Shown: piece after piece, positions 26,585 through 35,826 of the stretch | Numbering within the stretch: position 1 is the first letter of the stretch | How the letters are laid out: each line of letters starts with the position of its first letter | Source: an uncultured Clostridia bacterium | Lineage (GTDB): Bacteria; Bacillota; Clostridia; Oscillospirales; Acutalibacteraceae | Assembly: GCA_947165155.1 (NCBI GenBank) | Contig: CAMUZI010000001.1 | Span: 1-64,000 of the forward strand | Direction: 5' to 3' | DNA length: 64,000 bases | Made by a program: the position numbers and the translations under genes | The notes under the pieces: model-generated | What the model saw: only the letters and a program-made list of their open reading frames with translations | What the model was told of the DNA's origin: nothing | Databases searched by the model: none

Positions 26585-27274
26585 ATGTCATTGTCGTCTT
26601 TTAGATTTCTAAAGAGTGATTACCGAGACCACACGTTGTATGATTTTTCTAACGTCGTAAAAGCGAAACTCTTTGTTTTTGAACTAGAGGAAGATGAAAG
26701 TGTAAAGGGATGTGTTGATATTCTTCCTTTTCAAATCAATCCCAGTAGCTACCGAAGAATATCTGATGGCATTCATAGTAGAGATCCCGATCAAATTGAC
26801 ATAAATGGCATCGATGTGTTATCGACTTCTTCTCATGATTATGATAACACTGCAATCGGTATAAGAGATCTGAGTTTTAACATATTTGATGAGTATATGG
26901 CACGGACAATGAACGGAACATTACCAATTCCAATTAATATAAATGAAATTACAATTATAGATAAGCTTTTTGAATATGCAAATCGTAAATATGTTGTGGT
27001 GTTTCAATGGGCAGATAAGTACGTTCTTAGAATAAAAAGAGTAGAATGTACTTACAAATCATTTTCGAAGTATGGCGAACCTCTTTCCGCTGATGTAGAA
27101 GTAACATTTGCTTACGAATATGAATTTAAAAAGCTTCTAAAAAATCATTATGTAACTGATGATAGAATGATTGATGTTGCTGCAGTAACATCAGTTTCAG
27201 TTATGGAGGAAGTAGCTTCAGATTTTTTACCTTCAATTATTTCGAGTACCAGAAGTAGTAGTAGTAAAAGTTAA
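26585..27274 (+). CDS. Contractile-injection-system tube/baseplate adaptor-like protein
   Basis: The protein has 229 residues, from ATG 26585 after AAAGGTGGGA. The N-terminal part reads KAKLFVFE..ILPFQINPSSYRR, and the middle LSFNIFDEYM..IDKLFEY..KYVVVFQWADKYVLRIKRVECTYKSF..GEPLSADVEVTF. This order (FNP-x-SY, later F-x-W-x-F/V, then y-x-F-x2-G-P-x-A-x-V-x-v-x-F) matches the CIS tube-adaptor family (Afp7/gp53-like) of extracellular contractile injection systems and phage baseplates. No sheath, tube or AAA+ ATPase gene is in the window. It is followed 33 bases on by a large unknown gene, likely cotranscribed. The family call is by motif only. Confidence 0.5.
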   Translation: MSLSSFRFLKSDYRDHTLYDFSNVVKAKLFVFELEEDESVKGCVDILPFQINPSSYRRISDGIHSRDPDQIDINGIDVLSTSSHDYDNTAIGIRDLSFNIFDEYMARTMNGTLPIPININEITIIDKLFEYANRKYVVVFQWADKYVLRIKRVECTYKSFSKYGEPLSADVEVTFAYEYEFKKLLKNHYVTDDRMIDVAAVTSVSVMEEVASDFLPSIISSTRSSSSKS

Positions 27275-27307
27275 TATAGCGATAAAGACAAGAAATGAGG
27301 TGTGGAA

Positions 27308-29218
27308 GTGGCTGAATATAGTTTAACAGATAATAAATCAATATATTCTGAAGAAAATTTGGGTAAATTGGAAGAGAATTTTCGAGACTTCGTGCTCCGA
27401 AACCAAACGTACGGAAATGTAAAAAACGTATGTATGAGTAGATTTAGAAAAGAAAAAGAGGCGTTTGAGAATGTGAAAGGAAAAAATTATGATGAGGAAC
27501 AATTGGATAACGATTCAACTGGTTTTAGAATTAATTTTTTTAAGCGTACGTTGATTCCTATTTTATTAAACCCAAACGATGAAACATTGAGAATTTCACA
27601 AGATAAGAAGATTGATGTTAATTCTTCGGGAAATATAAACTTGGAAAGTAAAGATTATTTGGATGGAAAAACAAATTGGAAAAATATATTTGATGAAGAT
27701 GATTATTATGAAAAATTAGCTAAGCAATATGAAGAAGAAAGAAAAAAATTAGATAAAAAAGGTGGTAAAGGTAAAGATCATGATCCCGATGGTTACGGAG
27801 GGTATGGTGAAAATGCGTTAGGTGAGGCAGAAGATGAATTTCGTATAGCATCTGAAAATTTTATGGATAATAGAACCGTAGAGTTGGACCATAAGGAAAA
27901 TGAAGATGATAAATACATAGAGAACGTGGAAAACGAATCATTCGATAAGATTAAAGTAGATTTTGGTGATGGTGTTATCTCAAAGAATGGATTAAAAGAA
28001 CTTAGTGAAATCGTAAATCGTGTAAATACAGCGTTGCTTAGTGAAAAATCAGGATTTAGTGGATTTTTAGAAAAGGCTGGTTACAGTATCGAAAAAGGTT
28101 GGAATTTTTTAAGTAGTAGTAAATTTGCAAATCGGTTTAGATCATTTGCAAATCGGTTTAGATCAGAGGAAAAAATCAAAAACACTTATCTTCCTCCTAT
28201 TGACGGAATTGGAAGATTCTTGGATAAGAACAAAGAAAATCTAACTAATTTTATAGAAGAGCGTAAAAAATATTTAAGTAGCATCAAATACAAACAAGAT
28301 GATGAAATTTTTCAGAAAGAGTATAACCAAAAAAGTATGGGTCTTTTAAGAGTAAAGAAGTATGCAACCATGATGCTAATAAATATCATTAAAGAATCTA
28401 TTAATTTATCACGTTACAAAGAAGAAGATAAAGAAAAATACAAAAATGATGAACTTTCTATTTTACTTTTTAAAATTTACAAAAGAGCCTGGGAAGATTA
28501 TAATAAATTAAAATCCGAGTATGATGATGTAAAACAGAGTAAGAATAATAGTAGAAATTATGAAGAAGAAAACAAAGATGATGAAAAAAAGAAAGAAGTA
28601 AAAAAACAAGATAATGACGAAAAATTTGAAGTAGCTAATTATCTTAAAATGTTTAAAAATGATAAGATTGCAAATTATCTGGTTATGCGTGTGAGAATGC
28701 GGTTGATTGAGATTTATTTGAAAACTAATTTTTTTGGCTTTGATACTAATTTTGATAACGAAAAAGACGAAAAAAATTTTGAATTCAAAAAGAAATATGT
28801 GATCAGCATAATAGATAAGCAGTCGAATCTGAAATACACCGCTAAACAAGTATCCGATATTCTCGACAAGGACAAAAATAGTGGCGAATACAAAAATTTA
28901 GAAAATTATTTTGATATCCTTATTGAAAATTTAAAAATCTCGATGGAAAATTTTAAGAAATTGGGCAAGAAATGGATAGATAGTGATAGTGATGCTAATA
29001 TTAAAAATGTTAAGAAAATTCAAAAAGATTTTCCTATCGGTGGAGATTTTGGTAAGCGTACAAGTTTAGAATTCTTAAAAAAAACATTTGAAAATAAATC
29101 AGATTTTCCAAATTTTAGATTGAATATTTATGAGCAGTGCTTTTCTTTCGGTAAAAACGATTTCGATAAAGCATTGAAAAAAGCGGAAGAGATAAGGGCT
29201 ACATATGGAATTAGTTAA
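27308..29218 (+). CDS. Large charged helical protein of unknown function
   Basis: The start is taken as GTG 27308 (7 bases after GAGG); another GTG lies 6 bases upstream. The protein has 636 residues, is very rich in Lys, Glu, Asp and Asn, is probably mostly helical or coiled coil, and has no signal peptide or membrane span. A Gly-rich linker (KGGKGKDHDPDGYGGYG) is near residue 155 and a perfect 7-residue direct duplication, FANRFRS-FANRFRS, near residue 280. No known domain recognised. It shares a promoter with the CIS-adaptor-like gene, and could be a cargo or partner of it; this is inference. The next gene starts 10 bases after its stop. Confidence 0.75.
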   Translation: MAEYSLTDNKSIYSEENLGKLEENFRDFVLRNQTYGNVKNVCMSRFRKEKEAFENVKGKNYDEEQLDNDSTGFRINFFKRTLIPILLNPNDETLRISQDKKIDVNSSGNINLESKDYLDGKTNWKNIFDEDDYYEKLAKQYEEERKKLDKKGGKGKDHDPDGYGGYGENALGEAEDEFRIASENFMDNRTVELDHKENEDDKYIENVENESFDKIKVDFGDGVISKNGLKELSEIVNRVNTALLSEKSGFSGFLEKAGYSIEKGWNFLSSSKFANRFRSFANRFRSEEKIKNTYLPPIDGIGRFLDKNKENLTNFIEERKKYLSSIKYKQDDEIFQKEYNQKSMGLLRVKKYATMMLINIIKESINLSRYKEEDKEKYKNDELSILLFKIYKRAWEDYNKLKSEYDDVKQSKNNSRNYEEENKDDEKKKEVKKQDNDEKFEVANYLKMFKNDKIANYLVMRVRMRLIEIYLKTNFFGFDTNFDNEKDEKNFEFKKKYVISIIDKQSNLKYTAKQVSDILDKDKNSGEYKNLENYFDILIENLKISMENFKKLGKKWIDSDSDANIKNVKKIQKDFPIGGDFGKRTSLEFLKKTFENKSDFPNFRLNIYEQCFSFGKNDFDKALKKAEEIRATYGIS

Positions 29219-29227
29219 GGAAATAAT

Positions 29228-29959
29228 ATGAGAACAACGATTATTACTGGAGCTTCTGGAGACATTGGAAGACAGATTGCATTAGATTTTGCAAGTGCTG
29301 GGTATGGTGTTATTGTTCATTTTCACAAAGGAGAAGATATAGCAAATGAAATAGTAGAAAACATAATAAGAAATAAAGGAGAAGCTTACCCATTTAGCGC
29401 CGATCTTTCAAAATTTTCTGACGCTCAGAGATTATTTGAGTTTTCTCTAAGTAAATTTAGAAAAATAGACATTTTAGTAAATAACGCTGGAGTATCACTT
29501 GTAAAGATGTTTCAAGATGTAACCGAAGATGAGTGGAAATATTTATTTGACGTTAATGTAGGATCGGTTTTCAATTGCTCTTCTGTAGTTTCTGGGCACA
29601 TGATACGTAATCATAGTGGTAAAATAATAAATATATCATCGATTTGGGGGCTAGTCGGAGGTGCTATGGAAGTTCATTATTCAGCCTCTAAGGCAGCAAT
29701 TATAGGATTCACTAAAGCTTTAGCAAAAGAGCTTGGCCCGTCTGGGATATGTGTAAATTGCGTCGCTCCTGGGGCAATAGATACTAAAATGAATAATTTT
29801 GATTTTCAAACTAGGGAAAAAATAATAGAAGAGACCCCACTATGTCGAGTAGGAATCCCCTCTGATATATCAAAAGTTGTCCTATTCTTAGCCTCAAGTG
29901 ATGCAAACTACATTACAGGAGAAGTAATAAACGCAAACGGTGGCTGGAATTTGAGATAA
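29228..29959 (+). CDS. Short-chain dehydrogenase/reductase (FabG/YmfI-like)
   Basis: The protein has 243 residues, from ATG 29228 after AAGGAAAT. The cofactor motif is TGASGDIGRQIA (TGxxxGxG), then NNAG (LVNNAGVSL), the catalytic Ser in INISSIWG and Y-x3-K in YSASKAAIIG. The C-terminus ITGEVINANGGWNLR is the classical SDR end. It may be a 3-oxoacyl-ACP reductase or the YmfI-type reductase acting on EF-P modification; sequence alone does not separate them. It lies directly after the large helical gene and is probably cotranscribed with it. Confidence 0.88.
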   Translation: MRTTIITGASGDIGRQIALDFASAGYGVIVHFHKGEDIANEIVENIIRNKGEAYPFSADLSKFSDAQRLFEFSLSKFRKIDILVNNAGVSLVKMFQDVTEDEWKYLFDVNVGSVFNCSSVVSGHMIRNHSGKIINISSIWGLVGGAMEVHYSASKAAIIGFTKALAKELGPSGICVNCVAPGAIDTKMNNFDFQTREKIIEETPLCRVGIPSDISKVVLFLASSDANYITGEVINANGGWNLR

Positions 29960-29964
29960 GTAAA

Positions 29965-31218
29965 CTAATCTTCGAGAGCATTAAAGGCCTTGGGATTAAG
30001 TAAAAGATTTACGCAATGTTTAGCTTTCGTTATTATCGTTTTCATAGGCTCTTCATCCAAATTCCGAGTGGCATCATCAAGATTCCTACGGGTTAGTATG
30101 TCTGCGTTAAAATTAGGCATCGCTCCTTTGCTTTTTTTAAGATCACACAAATAAATCAATGAATAGCAACGATTGAATGCATATTCTCTAATTTCCGTTA
30201 ATGTGTCGAAACATAAACTCAAATCGCAAATGTTCATAGACATACAGCTCGAAAATGCAAACTTATCGATATACTTAATACCCTTCGGTAATTTGATCCC
30301 AATGAGAGACTGGCAATTTGCAAAACAACCAATTGGAATAATGTCGCTGACCAAATTTTCTTCATCGTTGTTGTATTCCTTAGAGAATTCAACAGAAGTA
30401 AGGTCTTTACACCCACCAAACATTTTTTCCGAAAGTGAAGTTTTAGGCCCTAGTTTAACTTTTATTAACCCACTATATCCAAATGCTGATTCACCAACCG
30501 ACTTAACATTAGAAAAGTTGAATTCTTTCAATCCTTCACAACTATAAAAAGCACTTCCACCAATACTTTCAATTTCTTTACAATCTATTTTCTTAACGGA
30601 ATAACAATTCAAAAATGCTCCATTTCCAACAGATTTAACTGTATCTGGTAATTGTATATCCATATTTGAAGAATGAGCAAACGCATGATTTCCAATTTTT
30701 AGTAACTGATCTGGGACTTCAATTTCCGTCAATGCGCACAAATACGCTAACGCCATAGAATCTATTGTCTTAATACAATTGGGGAGTTCTATCTTCGTAA
30801 TTTTGCTTCTATCACAGTCTACCACCATGTATTGGAGTGGTATATCAGTCTCACATTTTACGCCTTTAATAGAAATTTTCTTATGTATCTTGTCATTTCT
30901 AGAAACGGAGACAAACCTTAAATCAAGACCAATCTTCTCTCCAATATCTATAAGATCCTCACGTGTAAACCTTTCTTTGTTAAAATCAAATTCATGTCTT
31001 TCTATTTTACAATTTTTATGTTCACAACAAGTAGTTTCATATCCACAACAAATAATTTTTTCAGCTGCTTTTTTTTCTTTCGACACACGAATATGTGGAT
31101 AACTAGAAGCAACATAAATAACCAATTTGTCAGCATATGATTTTGGAGAATGAAAAGACAAAAAAGCCAAAGACAAACCAATGAACTTCGAAGTACACAA
31201 CCTTCGTGAACAGGACAT
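29965..31218 (-). CDS. Secreted BspA-type leucine-rich-repeat protein
   Basis: The protein has 417 residues. The leader MSCSRRLCTSKFIGLSLAFL then SFHSPKSYADK is a signal peptide. Residues 30-135 form a Cys-containing N-terminal domain I do not recognise (CCGYETTCCEHKNC), followed by TpLRR repeats such as IGNHAFAHSSNMDIQLPDTV. The C-terminal 60 residues are not repeats. It differs from the lipoprotein LRR genes at 23.5-26 kb in leader and N-domain. Probably a surface or secreted binding protein. Confidence 0.85.
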   Translation of the reverse strand: MSCSRRLCTSKFIGLSLAFLSFHSPKSYADKLVIYVASSYPHIRVSKEKKAAEKIICCGYETTCCEHKNCKIERHEFDFNKERFTREDLIDIGEKIGLDLRFVSVSRNDKIHKKISIKGVKCETDIPLQYMVVDCDRSKITKIELPNCIKTIDSMALAYLCALTEIEVPDQLLKIGNHAFAHSSNMDIQLPDTVKSVGNGAFLNCYSVKKIDCKEIESIGGSAFYSCEGLKEFNFSNVKSVGESAFGYSGLIKVKLGPKTSLSEKMFGGCKDLTSVEFSKEYNNDEENLVSDIIPIGCFANCQSLIGIKLPKGIKYIDKFAFSSCMSMNICDLSLCFDTLTEIREYAFNRCYSLIYLCDLKKSKGAMPNFNADILTRRNLDDATRNLDEEPMKTIITKAKHCVNLLLNPKAFNALED

Positions 31219-31484
31219 ATTAGACCCCTTTCAGTTAAACAAATTAGAGATGTATATTCTAAAAACACACCTCGTACATGCAATAAAATATACGCTTTGT
31301 TTTGTCAATGCCAAAAAAGAATATGAGGAGTAAATTAACACCTTTCAATCTCATCATCCGTTCGTTTGACTTCATTTGTCAGACATTCTTCTCTCAGTAT
31401 AGCCCTTATTCCAAACTTCGAAGCTTGCTTTGCATATCAGGAAAAAACTCAACTTTGTTGTACTGTTTCTTCAAATCTAGATTT

Positions 31485-31990
31485 TAAATTTCAATTCGGA
31501 CATTTTATCTAGAATTTTCTGAAGTTTAGATTCATCAACATTTGGCTCAAGCTTAGCGGTTTTAAAGGTATTTTGAAGGTTAGAATATTCAACTTCGAGT
31601 TTTCTGCTTTCTTCGAATATCTTGTTAGATTGCGCATTTGGCTTAGAAGTCTCTTGCGCTTTTGCGTATAACTGCTCATATCTTGTTGTAAGCTTTTCAA
31701 CTAAATCTGTTTCTTAATTACACTATTAAATTTTAGCAAAAAAATGTTAATTTGCTGTTAGATTCAAAATTTGTAGAAATGCTTACTGCAATTTTCGAAC
31801 ATTTTAAAATGTTTAGAATAAATTCTTTAAAATTAGAGAAAGGAGGCGAAAAATCTTTCTTGTCACTAACTTGCTTTTGTAACTTATCGATAACAAAATT
31901 GATAAATTCTTCATCTATTCCTGACTTTAAAACCTCAAATTTATACTTATTTGTTTCAAACTCTTTTGCCTTTTCTTCCAAATTTTTGTA
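31485..31990 (-). pseudogene. Decayed coiled-coil gene, possibly phage-scaffold-like
   Basis: On the minus strand two frames that need joining read ..EEKAKEFETNKYKFEVLKSG and IDEEFINFVIDKLQKQVSD, then KLTTRYEQLYAKAQETSKPN ..ESKLQKILDKMSELKFKI. Stops and frameshifts separate the pieces. The first resembles the helical core of phage capsid-scaffold proteins; I hold that loosely. An IS1-like relic abuts its 5' side and has probably removed the start. Between 31219 and 31485 I see no gene. Confidence 0.45.
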
Positions 31991-32472
31991 TCTGAAACAT
32001 GTGAAACATTTTTACAAAGTTTCTCAAAGCTTTTAGAATTGCGATCACCCACGAAAAAACCAACAAGTTTTTTTAGTTTCTTGATTTAAAGCTATCCAAA
32101 GCCATATTTTTTTAAAATTCACACACATTTCATCAAGTTCTAGAATATTTGTTTTTTTGTTATTAAATGTACTCATTTTACGTATTTTATCTGCAACTTG
32201 CTTTACCCCCAATTCATCACGGATACATGATCAATATGAAGTAATCTTTTAATTCTTCTAAACCCATTAGCTTTCGAGTAACATTTTATTGTTTTTTGTT
32301 TTATATCTTCTGGATAACCATTCCTCCCGCCAGTACAGCCACATCCGCAAGATTTACACTTACATCTTTGCTTACCTCTGTGAAATCCACTTTTTGTTTT
32401 TTCTCTTTGTCCACATTTTATTTTGTTCTCCATATCTTCTATTTACCATTTATATCCTATTTTTGCAATGCC
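31990..32472 (-). mobile_element. IS1-like element, 3' truncated and frameshifted
   Basis: The left end (GGCATTGCAAAAATAGGATA) is at 32472. InsA starts at 32433 with a zinc ribbon (KCGQREKTKSGFHRGKQRCK) and a helix-turn-helix part (YSKANGFRRIKRLLHIDHVS) and stops at 32203. Downstream an InsB frame reads LELDEMCVNFKKIWLWIALN, then after a frameshift KLVGFFVGDRNSKSFEKLCK: the start of the IS1 DDE domain. The C-terminal half and right end are gone, so it cannot transpose. It is the best-preserved copy in the window. Confidence 0.8.
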
Positions 32473-32726
32473 ACCAAAAACCAAAATAGATAACAATATA
32501 CCGTCAAATAATCAACATCCACAATGATTTTGATAATTATCAACATTGAAGTTATGTAACTCTTTGAGTTAACGTATTTTTTATTCATGTATTCTATTTT
32601 AGTATTAATAATGCATTTTCGATGCTGTAATGTAAAACATTTTATTCGTTAACGATTAAGATCGATGAGTATATTTTAGTAATAAATGATAACAATATTT
32701 ACTACTAAACGTTTTAAGGAGTAAGC

Positions 32727-33980
32727 ATGAATCCATTCAATGAAAAACCAGTTGAAATCTTTGATGCTATACAAAATTGGAATAATCTTTACGGTTACTC
32801 TTACAATAAAAATGAGGTAGACCCTTATACTAAGGCCCGAGTGATACTCATGAACGGTACTGAATATGAGGCTAATTGGTTTTCACATCAATTTGCAAGA
32901 AATTGTAATAATAGTGATCTAAAAAGAGATCTTGCACTTTCTAGATACATTGAAAAACAGCAGCAAAAAAAAATTGCCACTCTAAGACCAATAAACGAAA
33001 CTATTCTCGAAACTACTATAAGCTATGAACAACTTGCCATAGATTTGACGGCGGTTCTTGCGCAAAACGAAAATGACTTGAATGTAAAATCTGCACTCGA
33101 TTTTGCACTACTGGAGGATTTTGACCATCTTTACAGATACTCTGATTTATTGGAGTTCGAACACGGAGTACACGCCGAAACTTTAGTCGGAAAATATACG
33201 GAGATAATGCCAGGACGTCCTACAATTTCGCATCACCGCCATCCTTATGATAATGTAAAAAGCCATATAAACTCCAAAACTTCAAATATAGGGACAAGAT
33301 TAAATGTATCAATAATAACTGCCGCTGAACAACAAACTATGAATTACTATATGAACATAGCGGGATTTTATGAATCTGATGTTGGAAGAAAATTATATCA
33401 GGAAATTGGTCTCGTTGAAGAAGAACATGTCACACAGTATGAAAGTCTTATGGATCCAAATATGACCTGGCTTGAACATTTACTTTGCCATGAGTATACC
33501 GAATGTTATTTATATTACTCCTGTTTCGAAGATGAAACAGACTTAAAAATAAAAGAGGTATGGGAGCATCATTTTACGCAAGAGATTTCTCATCTTCACA
33601 AAGCAGTAGAATTACTAAAAAAATACGAAAACAAAGATTGGCAAGAGGTAATTCCAGATGGAAATTTTCCAAAACTTTTAAAATTAGGGCCAAATATAGA
33701 TTATATAAGAGATATATTAAAAAGCACCGCAAACAACACTTCTGACAAAGAATCATATAAAAATGTTAATGATCTTTCAGAAAATTCTGATTTTGTTAAA
33801 TTCCAGAAAAAAATCAATACTAATATCGAAGATGTTCCTTCACATTTATTTATTAAGTCATATATTGAAAAAAACAACAAAGATTACAGATATGAAACTA
33901 AGCTTAATCCGTTAAAAGAACTTCAAAATAGGGCGAAAGATAACTATAGTTTAGGAAGAAACATTGTAAAAAACGTGTAA
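32727..33980 (+). CDS. Ferritin-like di-iron domain protein
   Basis: The protein has 417 residues, from ATG 32727 after AAGGAGT. Helical segments carry repeated Glu and ExxH motifs typical of ferritin-like four-helix bundles: ISYEQLAID, ALLEDFDHLYRYSD, GLVEEEHVTQYESL, EYTECYLYYSCFEDE and HHFTQEISHLHKAV. No signal peptide or membrane span. It may protect against oxygen or bind iron; the precise substrate is not known to me. Related proteins occur in anaerobic clostridia. It is not in an operon: 280 bp precede the next gene, with a hairpin between. Confidence 0.7.
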   Translation: MNPFNEKPVEIFDAIQNWNNLYGYSYNKNEVDPYTKARVILMNGTEYEANWFSHQFARNCNNSDLKRDLALSRYIEKQQQKKIATLRPINETILETTISYEQLAIDLTAVLAQNENDLNVKSALDFALLEDFDHLYRYSDLLEFEHGVHAETLVGKYTEIMPGRPTISHHRHPYDNVKSHINSKTSNIGTRLNVSIITAAEQQTMNYYMNIAGFYESDVGRKLYQEIGLVEEEHVTQYESLMDPNMTWLEHLLCHEYTECYLYYSCFEDETDLKIKEVWEHHFTQEISHLHKAVELLKKYENKDWQEVIPDGNFPKLLKLGPNIDYIRDILKSTANNTSDKESYKNVNDLSENSDFVKFQKKINTNIEDVPSHLFIKSYIEKNNKDYRYETKLNPLKELQNRAKDNYSLGRNIVKNV

Positions 33981-34128
33981 AATTATTCAGATTGTAATTT
34001 TAAAAGGACAATTTGCAAATTGTGCAATGTTGGCTTTTTCAATAGTTTTATATTATGCGATATCTATTCAATCTTATCATTGTCTAAGTATAAAATAGAT
34101 CTATAACCGTTCAATTGAAACTTAAATT

Positions 34129-34156
34129 ACACAATATCTTTGATGTTGTGTTTTTA
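34129..34156 (+). terminator. Hairpin terminator after the ferritin-like gene
   Basis: ACACAA and TTGTGT flank an 11-base loop and are followed by TTTTA, 150 bases past the stop at 33980 and before the pseudokinase promoter. Confidence 0.5.
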
Positions 34157-34185
34157 TTGCTTGAATCGTATATAAAACGAAGTGC

Positions 34186-34214
34186 TTGACATTTTAAACA
34201 AAAAAATGTAAAAT
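34186..34214 (+). promoter_or_regulatory. Promoter of the pseudokinase gene
   Basis: TTGACA (34186-34191), 17-base spacer, TAAAAT (34209-34214); the start at 34267 follows AAAGGTGGTG. Confidence 0.75.
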
Positions 34215-34266
34215 TCAATTGTTGCTTTATCAAATCTTGACAGTATTATAAAAGGTGGTGATTTTG

Positions 34267-35781
34267 ATGGGAAAACTTGTTTTTCTTGAAAAACTTGTAG
34301 GTAACCAAGATAATTTTTGGAATCAGGCGATAATTGAATTGAGTGGTGGAAAGATAAGTGATAGTACGGAAAAATTTCTCAATGACAAGAAAGTTAAGTT
34401 TAAGGATGATAAGGCTAAGATAGTTAATGTGTGTAATAGAGTTAGCAAACTATATGACGTTCTTTTATACACTAGGGAACATTTGTTGTCTGTCGAGTGC
34501 GAAAAATCCATTTGGAAAAAGATTAAAAATTCATTTAGTCACCGGTCTACTGTGACAGAACTTTTGAAACTTTTAGATGACTTAACCAGACAATATCAGA
34601 TACCTTATAAATTTTCTGAGCAGAGACCTTATAACTTTTCTGCGCTTAGTGAGCAAGAGCGTTTTTTACGGTGGGTTCGCCCAATTACTGAATTGCCGAA
34701 AAGAAACAAAAGTCGTGTGCCTTATGAATTTATTAAAGCTGTCAGTAAAACGGTTGAACGTATTGATGCAAAACTGAAGGTAAAAGATGAAATGAAATTA
34801 CTGGGAAACGTCATCAACAAAGATTGTGAAATTAACCAATTAATTAAAGAACGACGAGAGCAAATGAAGAATATTAAAGAAATTGAAGACATGAATAATA
34901 ATAAGCCTGTTGAGGGAAGTGTTGATCAATCGTCATCAAATTGGTTTCAGTTTACTTGGGCTAAAGACGAAAAGGGAAACGAGTATTCACTAAAAAAGAT
35001 TGATACATCAAATGCGGACAAAGGAACTCATAATTTGATAAAATCAGAAATTTTGGCATGCGAAACCTTGCAAAATCTAGATTGTGATTATATTTCTATG
35101 CCTGTGGGATATAATATTGATAAAAACGATTACAGAAAAGCAAAAATTGCGTACAAAATTTCAAAAGGCTTGTTAGGCACTAACTTCTTAAATTCAGTAA
35201 ATTCTAAGAAGGAGTATTATAAAAAATTTCTTCAAATTCCTTTGGGGGCCAAATGTTTTCAATTGATTATGGAACAACTTATAAAGGCGGTTGAGACGTT
35301 GCATAGCAAAGGCTTACATCACGGTAATTTGAGCGATGAAAGTTTTAAAATCGATGTTGAGGGTGAAAGTGTAGACAAATTAAAAGTGTGTTTAAAAATC
35401 ATTAATTTTAGTTATTGTTACAAGATAAAGGGACAATATTATGAGGATGATTTCCTTGAACATTGCCATCCAGTTGTAAGTATTATAATGTTTTATTACG
35501 GTGTAAAACAACTTGCTCAGGCTTTGCTTAATGGAAAGTTGGTTAGTAATTTGCAAGATGCAGTTTATAGGGGAGCAGGAGAACCACTCAAAGCTCTGAT
35601 CGAAAGTGCAATCGAAAGTGCAAAGGATTGTTATTATTGTCCATATTCATGGAGAAAGTCTAATTTGTATAAGGCTATGGAAATTGATGTTAAAAAATGT
35701 GATAATGTCTTCAACACCATAAGAGAATGGTTAGCTTCTATAAAAATGAAAGCATTAATATTTGAACAAAAATCCAATTAG
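34267..35781 (+). CDS. Eukaryotic-like protein kinase fold, probable pseudokinase
   Basis: Start at ATG 34267, eight bases after AGGTGG; 504 residues, no signal peptide. Residues 1-220 are helical and unrecognised. Residues about 230-500 look like a protein kinase domain: EYSLKKIDTS (VAIK-type Lys), SEILACETL (helix-C Glu), LIKAVETLHSKGLHHGNLSD (catalytic loop) and CLKIINFSYCYKI (DFG region). In the catalytic loop HRDLKPEN is replaced by HGNLSDES, and DFG by NFS, so both catalytic aspartates are Asn. That argues for a pseudokinase, possibly host-directed. No bacterial kinase or PASTA domain is attached. Confidence 0.65.
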   Translation: MGKLVFLEKLVGNQDNFWNQAIIELSGGKISDSTEKFLNDKKVKFKDDKAKIVNVCNRVSKLYDVLLYTREHLLSVECEKSIWKKIKNSFSHRSTVTELLKLLDDLTRQYQIPYKFSEQRPYNFSALSEQERFLRWVRPITELPKRNKSRVPYEFIKAVSKTVERIDAKLKVKDEMKLLGNVINKDCEINQLIKERREQMKNIKEIEDMNNNKPVEGSVDQSSSNWFQFTWAKDEKGNEYSLKKIDTSNADKGTHNLIKSEILACETLQNLDCDYISMPVGYNIDKNDYRKAKIAYKISKGLLGTNFLNSVNSKKEYYKKFLQIPLGAKCFQLIMEQLIKAVETLHSKGLHHGNLSDESFKIDVEGESVDKLKVCLKIINFSYCYKIKGQYYEDDFLEHCHPVVSIIMFYYGVKQLAQALLNGKLVSNLQDAVYRGAGEPLKALIESAIESAKDCYYCPYSWRKSNLYKAMEIDVKKCDNVFNTIREWLASIKMKALIFEQKSN

Positions 35782-35826
35782 TGATATATTAGACCGTAAC
35801 TTGTAATTTGGAGTTTAAAGTCTAAA

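Noticed and set aside
28508..28849. Phe/Ile-rich minus-strand frame of 113 codons
   Set aside because: Antisense shadow of a Lys/Glu-rich coding region in the large helical gene.
31302..31487. Plus-strand frame of 61 codons between the LRR gene and the decayed gene
   Set aside because: No ribosome site, no recognisable domain, and flanked by decayed sequence.
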